Positions 22,376-31,030 of a DNA stretch of 64,000 bases are shown piece by piece. The translations under genes were made by a program, and so were the position numbers. This DNA comes from Anomaloglossus baeobatrachus (taxonomy: Eukaryota; Chordata; Amphibia; Anura; Aromobatidae), in the NCBI RefSeq assembly GCF_048569485.1, contig NW_027445218.1:1-64000 (forward strand), in the 5' to 3' direction. The number at the start of each line of letters is the position of its first letter. Position 1 is the first letter of the stretch. The notes beneath the pieces are model-generated. The model did no database searches, was not told the origin of the DNA, and saw nothing but the letters and a program-made list of their open reading frames with translations.

Positions 22376-22810
22376 ATAAATCAATAGTACATATGAAAAT
22401 AAGCTACTTTGTAATATGTCTTATCAGAGAAATCTGCTTCTTTCTCCTCCTGGACCGATCTGATCTTTCATTCTCAATTCACGGGTAAAAACTGTAAAAT
22501 CTGTATTCAACGCAGACAGCTTTTCCCATTACTGAGATAGGAGATAACAGTTGGTGCTTTTAAAATTCCACGGAGGGGGAGGAGCTAGAGAGAGATACAG
22601 ACATTCTGCTGCAAGTTCTCCTGAAATGAAAGTTACAGTTCTCCATAGAACTTTATGAGCACCAACCGTCATCCCCTGAGTAATGGGAAAATCTGTATTC
22701 GCCGAAGACAAATTTTATCTGTGAATTAGACATTTTGAGAATAAATGATCAGTTCTCTAATAAGATATATTACAATGTTTCTTATTTTTATGTGCACTAT
22801 TGATTTATGC
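22376..22810. repeat. Palindromic repeat R, copy 1
   Basis: About 435 bp with inverted arms: AAATCAATAGTACATATGAA and TCTTTCTCCTCCTGGA on the left are mirrored by ...TTATTTTTATGTGCACTATTGATTT on the right. An inner inverted pair contains GTTGGTGCTTTTAAAATTC and TTATGAGCACCAAC. A second copy, split by insertions, lies at 28532-42548. Probably a non-autonomous DNA transposon of unknown superfamily. Confidence 0.7.
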
Positions 22811-22882
22811 AAGAATTAAACACCTATTCGTTAAGACTTTAAGGCTATTTTGTGATGTAACGCCACACACAGAATCACTGAC

Positions 22883-23024
22883 CTCTGGGCTCCTTGCGGT
22901 AGAGACTTGTTATCACACATCTGACTGTCCTGGCCCCATTGTACTTCTGCCACATTAGCGGATAGCTTGTTCTCTTCTATATACGCAATAGGCATTTTAT
23001 TTTTGCTGAGAATACACTCAAAGT
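22883..23024 (-). CDS. fastkd1: fastkd1 exon upstream of RAP core
   Basis: 142-base exon, acceptor TGCTTCCTATAG, donor AG/GTCAGT, phase 1 in and phase 2 out. It encodes FECILSKNKMPIAY...PQGAQ, joining TVD/FEC on one side and AQR/VAID on the other, as in FASTKD1, where this stretch links the FAST_2 region to the RAP domain. Conserved anchors I recall from the human protein are DFECVLDK...P and LPPGAER before the RAP domain. Fully open. Confidence 0.88.
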
Positions 23025-23174
23025 CTATAGGAAGCAAACATCAACTGTTAGGAGAATCACAGCGCAACACCTTCCAGAAACATACCACAAATTTTAAAGA
23101 GGTGTTCCCAGTTTCAGAAAACCCACTGTCCCTTGTCGGAGGTTTTCTTGAAGAAAGGAAGAAAAAAAATAAAA

Positions 23175-23446
23175 AAACCACCTGGCTTTACTCACCCTTC
23201 CCAGGTCCAATGACGAGTTTCCACCACTGCTCCCAGTGTCTTATCTGTTATTGTTCTGCAGCGCTGATGTTATGTCAACAATCAGTGAGCTCGTTAGTTC
23301 GGAGTGGCTTATGTCATCAACTTGGACAAAGCCGCAGAGCTTAGTTATTGTCTGCAACGCTGTCAACGTGACAGTAACAGGTCTGGGAGCAACGGTGGAA
23401 ACTCATCTCTGGACCCAAGGAGGGTGTGTAAAGCAGTTTGGTTTTA
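23175..23446. mobile_element. Fold-back MITE
   Basis: Terminal inverted arms of about 60 bp: ACCACCTGGCTTTACTCACC and GAGTTTCCACCACTGCTCCC on the left are mirrored on the right by GGGAGCAACGGTGGAAACTC and GGTGTGTAAAGCAGTTTGGT. No coding capacity. The superfamily was not determined. Confidence 0.65.
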
Positions 23447-23502
23447 TGAACTGAAAAAGCCCTTTTAGGGGTTTTTGAAAGTTCTTCCCTTTCTCTAAGC
23501 AC

Positions 23503-23541
23503 CTGAACTTCACAGCACCCCAGGATCTCCATATGTCTCTT
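23503..23541 (-). pseudogene. Partial duplicate of the fastkd1 RAP exon
   Basis: 34 of 39 bases match the 3' end of exon 9473-9587, including the GT donor position (CTGAAC preceded by AC). On the minus strand it reads KRHMEILGCCEVQ against KRHLEILGYYVVQ. It ends where a MITE (from 23543) begins. It lies upstream of the real exon, in the preceding introns, without a visible acceptor. Probably a decayed exon duplication. Confidence 0.65.
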
Positions 23542-23542
23542 A

Positions 23543-24037
23543 GGCTTCCTTCACAAATCCGTGCCTCTGGTACGTGTGATGTTCATTTTCACATGTACTG
23601 GAGACACGGGCACATGTAGACCCATTAATATCAATGGGCTTGTGCACACGTGCGTGTTTTCCTTATGGACTGTGTGGAGCATACGTGTGTCCGTATGCTC
23701 CACACGGTGACATGTCAGTTCTTCTCCGGCAGCACGGGTGTCACACGGACCGCACACTGATATGATCCATGTGACATGTACCAGAGAAAACCACGTGTCT
23801 GTGAAATAAAATAAATTTCTATACTCAACTGTCTCCAGTGCTGCCATCACTTCCTTCCGACCCCTGCTCATTATGCTCATTGCATATTCACTGCACCAAG
23901 AACCGGAAGCAACAGCTTATGTTGTCCGTGTGCTATGTGGATGTCACACGCTGAACAGACAAACGGACATACTGTACCACACCTTCACCACGGACCGTTC
24001 AAGGCGCGTGTGTTTTCCACGGACATGTGAAAGAGGC
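23543..24037. mobile_element. MITE with GGCTTCC.TTCAC termini
   Basis: Left end GGCTTCCTTCACAAATCCGTG, right end CACGGACATGTGAAAGAGGC. Left flank TTA (23540-23542); the right flank TTC may be its altered copy. Inner sequence is GTGT/ACAC-rich and palindromic (CCGTATGCTCCACACGG region). Harbinger-like by termini. Confidence 0.55.
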
Positions 24038-24432
24038 TTCAGGTCAGTTTTGCTTGCGGCCGTGTTGCTTTTATTTTATTCATTTTTTTAATTAATTTGA
24101 GTTTAGATACAGATATTAGATATGCCACTAAAATGTCAAAAATTTGCGCAAACGTTACAGACTTTGGTCGATTCATCGTAACTGATGAATCGACCAATAA
24201 CATCCGGAAACCCCAAACCCTCCCCACAATGGAGGAAAAAGTGGCAGCAAGTGGTCCATTGGCTGCAGCGCCACCACAGGGGAAATGAAGCATTACAGTC
24301 TCATTAAATTTAATGCATAGAATAAGACACTTCACAGGCTTTCTCTGATCTGGGACTAATAAGCTACAGACAGAACATGTCAAAGACATTGGGGTGACAT
24401 AGTTGTGAGATCAGCACATTTCACAATCTTAC

Positions 24433-24546
24433 CTACTGTGTAATAATATGGAGTTGTTACAGACATCTTGGAATAATTAATTCCCCCAAAGAGATCTCCA
24501 AGAAATAGGTGGATTTGATGATACATGGATCGCTGCCTGTTACCAT
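24433..24546 (-). CDS. fastkd1: fastkd1 exon (FAST_2 region to linker)
   Basis: 114-base exon, acceptor TTCTTTTTTGTTCAG, donor GTAG/GTAAGA, phase 1 on both sides. It encodes GNRQRSMYHQIHLFLGDLFG and then SVTTPYYYTV, and continues into the next exon as D-FECIL. The pattern LxDLxGG...TPYYxTVDFEC is the FASTKD1 arrangement before the RAP domain. Open and in frame with both neighbours. Confidence 0.88.
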
Positions 24547-24619
24547 CTGAACAAAAAAGAAATACGCTTTTTAATATTCCGAGATAGGAGGCGAATTATT
24601 CCTTATCACACATCCATAA

Positions 24620-25103
24620 GGCTGCTTTAACACATCAGTTTTTTGCCATCAGGCACAATCCGGCAAAAACATGAAAAAACGGATCCAGCGTCTGTTGCCA
24701 CCGGATCTGTTTTTTCCCCCATAGACTTTCATTAGCGCCGGATTGTGTCGGATGGCCTTGCGTTTCATCCGTTTTTTGCCGGATCACTTGTCCGGAGGCC
24801 GGATGAAACGGAGAACGTTTTTGGGTCCGGCAAAAAAAAAAAAAGGGATCGCACTGGATCCGGCACCATACGGCGTGTTTTATAATGGAAGCCTGTGGAC
24901 GCCGGATCCGGCAAAAAACGGATCCGGACGCCGGGTCCGTTTTTTTGAACTGAGCATGCTCAGAATCACACCGGATCTGTCACAAAACTGAAGGAACTGA
25001 TGGAAAAAACTGATGCAACTGATCCATTTTTTCGCCGGATCCGTCGCATCAGTTTTTTCGCCAGATCGTGCCTGATGCCAAAAAACTGATGTGTGGAAGC
25101 AGC
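24620..25103. mobile_element. MITE with CATCAGTTTTTTGCC termini
   Basis: Inverted ends GGCTGCTTTAACACATCAG and CTGATGTGTGGAAGCAGCC. Flanks TAA / TTA, consistent with a TWA-type or TA target. The interior is rich in CCGGATC-like and AAAAAAC words in inverted pairs. A related element lies at 55381-55862. Confidence 0.6.
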
Positions 25104-25697
25104 CTTAATCACACAATATAATTTGCTGTCATGACTAGTAAAGGGGTAATCTACTGTCCAGACAAAGAGCAGATACTCATCCTCCCCGAATCTCGGCTCC
25201 AATCTCAGCATTTTAGCTGCAGCACTGACGTCATGTCGACGGCTCACCGCTGCAGCCAATCACCAAAGTAGACAGCAGAGTCGCTGAGCCCAGTGATGGC
25301 TCCAATTTCAACGCTGCAGGCCATCGACAACCTCCCTCTTTGGTGTTTTACACCGTTTTGGGTACACTTATGACCATGGAAAACCCCTTTGAGCATCGCA
25401 TATATGTCATGCTGCAGCTTGTAAAGGGTTTTAGCTGCTGCGTAACATCTTTACAACAAGCACTGATGTTCTGCAACAGCTAGTGTAGCAAATGTTTCCT
25501 ATCATTGAGAAGAAATAACATTTTCCCCTTAGGGTTTACAATATGAGACAGCTAACATCTTGTATTGCAGCTCTGCCTTTTCTACCATATTATCCAGATA
25601 CAACCATGTCATGTATTTTGTTTGTATGTCATTTTATGATTTTATTGTCTTATTTTTTTTTTTAAGCACAATTAAATTAATAAAATAAGCCCCGCAC

Positions 25698-25817
25698 CTC
25701 TTTGCTTTATCTGCCGACAGTATTCTTCATGAAACCACGGGACTTGGTACTCCGGGCACTCGAGGCAGACCGCCCGATTTAATTGCATCAGCCGCATTCG
25801 TATCTTGGAACTTTTGT
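25698..25817 (-). CDS. fastkd1: fastkd1 exon (FAST_2 domain)
   Basis: 120-base exon, acceptor CTTTTCCACCAG, donor AGAG/GTGCGG (weak after position 2), phase 1 on both sides. It encodes NKSSKIRMRLMQLNRAVCLE followed by CPEYQVPWFHEEYCRQ. The sequence LNRAVCLECPEYQVPWFHE is the most diagnostic stretch seen and is typical of the FAST_2 domain of FASTKD1. Only this frame is open across the exon. Confidence 0.92.
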
Positions 25818-26015
25818 CTGGTGGAAAAGCTAGAAAATAATACAAGTAGTGAAGAAAAAGAAAATGTACAACACATGGAAATCAAAGTATTTACGCTTCC
25901 TGACTTGTTATGCAGATCCTGCTCCATACACAGGGTGCCAGTGGTATTACACAGCCAGCACCTGCCTCTACAAGCTGTTTTTGCGTTAGCTCCAATTGCT
26001 GCCGTTTAGGGACAT

Positions 26016-26418
26016 AAAGGGAATCTGTCAGTAGGTTTTTGCTACTTCATCTGAGCAGCAAAGAGATTCTGAATCCAATGATGTGTCATTTAGATTACTG
26101 GGTGCAGCTGTTCTGACACAATCTGAATTTATAGATTTAGCCATGTAGCAGAGCTGAGAGAGCTGTGCCACCCACACAAGGCTCTATATAGAAATTGTAC
26201 ATTGACAGTGAAAGGTGAATCAGAGGAGGGGCGTGCCAGACTGCCATGTGTGTGTGACATTGTAATCCCAGCAATGATAAGGGTCCTGCTGCTTAACCAA
26301 ACATAAAGAACTACAGATAAAACCTTGAGAAGACAGGCATCCCTGAAATCTATGTTTTAACCCTTGCAGCATGCTATCTTCAGATTACATAGCACAAACC
26401 TGCTGACAGATTCCCCTT
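26016..26418. mobile_element. T2/Kolobok-like MITE
   Basis: Ends AAAGGGAATCTGTCAGTAGG and CCTGCTGACAGATTCCCC, with TTAA retained on the right and ATAA on the left. The TTAAAGGRR-like start and TTAA target match the T2 family of frog MITEs, linked to Kolobok transposases. No coding capacity. Confidence 0.6.
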
Positions 26419-26553
26419 AAATCCAACAGGTAATCTTTGACTGTGACATTTAAGTGATGTGACTGCATCATATGAACATTGTTTCCCCCTCCCCAAGTGA
26501 CCATGGGGTGGCCATTTGGTTGTTCCCACTGTTTGTTGCCATTCTGTAAAGTC

Positions 26554-27213
26554 AAAACAAAAAGCAGCACCAAATGTGCACTACAGCACTAAACATTCCA
26601 AACTGTACTTATTTTAAAAATTTTGAGATTTTTGGCAAAAAATTGCAATTTCTTGAGCTGCTTCGCCACGTCACGGCAAATCTCATTTGAAGCAGTCCTA
26701 CACTAAAATATTTTTATAAAATGTGCCATACGGCCTCACATATGAATAGTAGAACTGCTCTTAGCAGCACTCACCTGGTCTATTTCAATCCCGTACCCAT
26801 GACTGAGTCATGGCTGTGGGCGGGACAGGTCCAAGCAAATGCTGCATGAAGTAAATAGCCTGTGGACAAAGCCTGATGACTTAATGTGAACAGTCACCAA
26901 CCGCCAAAATCTAGACAGATGGAATACATCCCAAATTGGGGTGCAAAGCAAGGTGGAGGTCAACCACCGACCAATTCAATGAAGAAAAAACAAAAAGCAG
27001 CACCAATAGTAGCAGTTCTACTATTCATATGTGAGGCTGTATGGCACATTTTATTATAGTGTAGGACTGCTTCAAATGAGATTTGCCGTGACGTGGCGAA
27101 GCAGCTCAAGAAATTGCAATTTTTTGCCAAAAATCTCAAAATTTTTAAAATAAGTACAGTTTGGAATGTTTAGTGCTGTAGTGCACATTTGGTGCTGCTT
27201 TTTGTTTTTTCTT
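26554..27213. repeat. Fold-back repeat with 14-bp target duplication
   Basis: Flanked by the direct repeat CATTCTGTAAAGTC (26540-26553 and 27214-27227). Arms of about 190 bp are inverted: AAAACAAAAAGCAGCACC...TTTGAAGCAGTCCTACACTA at left is mirrored at right. A third copy of the arm start (ACAAAAAGCAGCACC) lies at about 26988. The duplication length suggests a target-primed retroelement rather than a MITE; the family is unknown. Confidence 0.65.
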
Positions 27214-27413
27214 CATTCTGTAAAGTCGTAGACTTCATAGGGGGACTGTGATTTTAACTATATACTGCAATACAGTAATAAAAAATGAAAATTACATTAT
27301 TATTGCTGGCCAGAAATATTAGATTAATCGAAGCCAACCCGGATGACAGCTAATGGGGAAATGAGGAAGGGGCATGTTTGATATCAATCAATCTGATCCC
27401 TTACAGCACTTAA

Positions 27414-28122
27414 AGGGAACTTGTCACCAGATTTGGAGACTATAAGCTGCGGCACTACCAGTGGGCTCTTATATACAATATTCTGGAATGCTGTATATAA
27501 GAGCCCAGGCCACTGTGTAGAACGTAAAAAACCTTTTTATTATACTCCCCTGGGGGGGGGGGGTCTGATCCGAAGGATGTCGCTGCTTTCCGGTCCGGCG
27601 CCTCCTCTCTGCTGTGATCGCCATCCTCCTTCTACCCAGCCCAGTATGGATGACACGTCCTACATCATGAACACTGGCTGGCATTGAGGTCATACGCAGG
27701 CGCACTTTGATCTGCCCTGCTTAGGGCAGATCAAAAGTATTGTAGTGCTCATATGCGGGCGGTCTTTAACCTTTCCTCACGTCTGCACATTACAGTACTT
27801 TGATCTGCCCTGAGCAGAGAAGATCAAAGTGCACCTACGTAGGACCGCAAGTTCAGCTTTTGTGGATGACATAGGATGTGTCATGCACATGGGCCCCAGA
27901 AGAAGGAGGACCGCGATTTCAGCAGAAAGGAGGCGCCAAATCAGAGAGCAGCAACACCCATCGGACCGGACCGCCCCTTAGGTGAGTACAAAAGTGTTTT
28001 ATAATGTATAGTGTATACAGGGCAGCCTGGGCTCTTATATACAGTATTCTGGAATGCTGTATATAAGAGCTCATTGATGGTGGCCGCAGCTTATAGGGGC
28101 CAAATCTGGTGACAGGTTCCGT
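27414..28122. mobile_element. T2/Kolobok-type MITE
   Basis: TTAA on both sides (27410-27413 and 28123-28126). Ends AGGGAACTTGTCACCAGATT and CTGGTGACAGGTTCCGT. Subterminal inverted copies of GCTCTTATATACA...TATTCTGGAATGCTGTAT. The TTAAAGGRR terminus fits the T2 family. It carries a G-run at 27553-27562. Confidence 0.7.
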
Positions 28123-28283
28123 TTAAAGATGCACGCTCAGATGAAAAGAGCATACATGGTTATGGGAGATCAGAGAAGACAAAGGCCGCCCCATCTCATA
28201 TGTATGACCAGAGGAAGACCTACAGATAACATGACTAATATTGAACCTAAAAGAGAAGAAATAAAGTGGAGTATGACACTTAC

Positions 28284-28412
28284 TGTCCAGTTCAGAATCC
28301 AATTTGGTTAGGAAACCAATATTGAAAATGGCTTTAATCAGATCTGCTGGAAAATACTGTGCGACGGCAAGCGTGAATCCAACCAGAACCATGAGATGAG
28401 GAGGGAAGGAAT
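28284..28412 (-). CDS. fastkd1: fastkd1 exon (FAST_1 domain, C-terminal part)
   Basis: 129-base exon, acceptor TTTAACCTACAG, donor GACA/GTAAGT, phase 1 on both sides. It encodes NSFPPHLMVLVGFTLAVAQY then FPADLIKAIFNIGFLTKLDSELD. The pattern FPPHL...YFP.DLI.AIFN.GFL.KLD is characteristic of FAST_1. It is separated from the preceding exon by the 24.6-kb intron that holds the nested transposons, yet phase and reading frame are intact. Confidence 0.9.
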
Positions 28413-29523
28413 CTGTAGGTTAAATAACACAAACATCATCTCTTACATTCATTTTTTTTCCTGATCCTGATCTGTTATTTAATATTTTGCAATTGATGAC
28501 GTTTAAAGCTGAAGTCTTAACTTTTAGTTCACAAATCAATAGAACATATGAAAATATTCAACTTTGTAATATATCTTATTTGAGAAATCTGATTTTGTTT
28601 TTCTCCTCCTGGACTGATCATTCATCCTTGCTTTTGCTAAAAAGCCCATTACACGCTGCAATATCGCTAGCGAGCGTACCCGCCCCCGTCAGTTGTGCGT
28701 CACGGGCAAATCGCTGCCCGTGGCGCACAACATCGCTAAAGGCTGCTTTACACGAGTCGATATATTGTGCGATGCATCGTTGGGGTCACGGATTTTGTGA
28801 CGCACTTCCGTCATTCGTAACGACATCTCCTCATGTGACAGCTCCTTGCGAGTCCAACCGATGCATAATCGTTTGAAATTCGGCCATCGTGTACTCATCG
28901 TTTAATTCCATAAAATCGTTCAGTTTTGTCTTCATGAACGACACATTGCAAAGTGTGACACCGTGTAATCGGCCATCCTCGTAGTTGTTTGTGACGTCAG
29001 TAAACGTTCAGGGCGTATTTGTGGTTTTAAATAATCACGCCTAATCTAATCGGATTGGTTGTAGCAGATGCGTTTTGATTGGTTATTACGGTTATAAAAT
29101 ACGGAGCTGTAGTCATGATGTGTGAACATTCAGCCTTGGCGTCATGCACAGTGTTTTATAGTGCATTACTCCTAATTTTTCTTACGTTTGTTTGTTCGCT
29201 GGATTTTCCGCCCTCACTCCTTGTTATCCCTTTTTTGTGGTATGTTGTTATATGCCAATCTTTCCTTTTTGGATCAAAATCGACATTAACCAGACCACAA
29301 ACAACAAACAAGAATGATGCTAAGGACACACGAGGCAACAAAGACAGACGCAGAAGAGAAACAATATATATGGGATGTAACCAATCAACCACATTAGCAG
29401 AACTGGATTGAGCAGGTCAGAAGAATTCAGGGCGTGCAACAATCCAGACAACGTCACGGAGGGCTGTATAGTTTGCCTAATTACGCCCATACAAAAGTAG
29501 GATTTTTGTGTACTCACCGTAAA

Positions 29524-29943
29524 GAAGGGAATTTTGTTTACTTACCGTAAATTCCTTTTCTTCTAGCTCCAATTGGGAGACCCAGACAGTGGGGTGTATA
29601 GCTACTGCCTCTGGAGGCCGCACAAAGAACTACACTTAAAAGTGTAAGGCCCCTCCCCTTCTGGCTATACACCCTCCCGTAGGAGTACGGATTCCTCAGT
29701 TTTAGTACCAAAGCAAGAAGGAGGAAAGCCAATAACAGTTTCAAAAACAAATTCAATCCGATAACAAGATCGGAGAACTTAAGAAACAACATGAACAACA
29801 TGTGCACCCGAAAAACGAAACCCTAAGAACAAATAGGGCGGGTGCTGGGTCTCCCAATTGGAGCTAGAAGAAAAGGAATTTACGGTAAGTAAACAAAATT
29901 CCCTTCTTCTTTTTCGCTCCTAATTGGGAGACCCAGACAGTGG
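29524..29943 (-). repeat. A4 left inverted terminal repeat and ICR
   Basis: ITR pairs with 35450-35584, including the shared CGTAGGAGTACGG / CCGTACTCCTACG stretch. ICR at about 29847-29943 contains the complements of both tips back to back (...AATTCCCTTC then TTCTTTTTCGCTCC), the latter matching A4's own right tip. The motif beginning GGGACGTCC follows at 29942-29970. Confidence 0.88.
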
Positions 29944-30011
29944 GACGTCCAAAAGCAGTCCCTGGGTGGGTAAAAAGATACCACATGAACGGGCTGTAAG
30001 ACAGCCTCTTC

Positions 30012-31002
30012 CTACAGGTGGGCCACCGCCGCCTGAAGGACTTGTCTACCTAGGCTGGCATCTGCCGAAGCGTAGGTATGCACTTGATAGTGTTTGGTAA
30101 ACGTGTGCAGACTCGACCAGGTAGCCGCCTGGCACACTTGCTGAGCCGTAGCCTGATGCCGCAATGCCCAGGACGCACCCACGGCTCTGGTAGAATGGGC
30201 CTTCAGTCCAGATGGAATCGGAAGCCCAGCAGAACGGTATGTGTGAAGAATTGGTTCCTTGATCCACCGCGCCAGGGTGGATTTGGAAGCTTGCGATCCC
30301 TTATGCTGACCAGCGACTAGGACAAAGAGCGCATCAGAACGGCGTAGAGACGCCGTGCGAGAAATGTAAATCCTGAGTGCTCTCACCAGGTCCAACAGAT
30401 GTAAACCCTTTTCAAATTGGTGAACTGGATGCGGACACAAAGATGGCAAAGTGATATCCTGATTGAGATGAAAGGAAGAAACCACCTTGGGAGAAAACTC
30501 TGGAATTGGACGCAGTACTACCTTGTCTTGGTGAAACACCAGGAAGGGAGATTTGCAAGATAACGCCGCTAGCTCGGACACTCTTCGAAGAGACGTGACC
30601 GCCACAAGAAAAACTACCTTTTGTGAAAGCCGAGAAAGGGGAACCTCTTTCAAAGGCTCGAAAGGCGGCTTCTGGAGAGCAATGAGAACTTTGTTCAGAT
30701 CCCAGGGTTCCAATGGCCGTCTGTAAGGAGGAACGATATGACAAACTCCCTGGAGAAACGTGCGTACTTTAGAAAGCCGTGCCAAGCGCTTCTGAAAGAA
30801 TACGGATAGCGCGGAGACTTGACCCTTAAGCGAGCTAAGCGACAAACCTTTTTCCAACCCAGACTGCAGGAAGGAAAGAAAAATTGGCAATGCAAATGGC
30901 CAGGGAGAAAACCCTTGAGCCAAGCACCACGCTAAGAATATCTTCCACGTCCTGTGATAGATCTTAGCTGAGGATGGTTTTCTAGCCTGTCTCATTGTGG
31001 CA
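30012..31002 (-). CDS. DIRS A4 tyrosine recombinase
   Basis: About 330 residues ending VLQAAVAHL. R in TSLRRVSELAAL, HxxR in KAHSTRAVGASW, W in AATWSSLHTF and the tyrosine region in TKHYQVHTYAS are present. The same frame is open much further upstream, to 32867 (951 codons), overlapping the whole RT-RH frame, so the true start is not certain. It would carry out integration of the circular DNA copy. Confidence 0.88.
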
Positions 31003-31030
31003 ACAACTTCATGAGATAAACCTGAGGCCG

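Noticed and set aside
24097-24288. Short frame near ACTGATGAATCG palindrome
   Set aside because: No similarity to any known protein and no splice context; intronic sequence with a chance hairpin.
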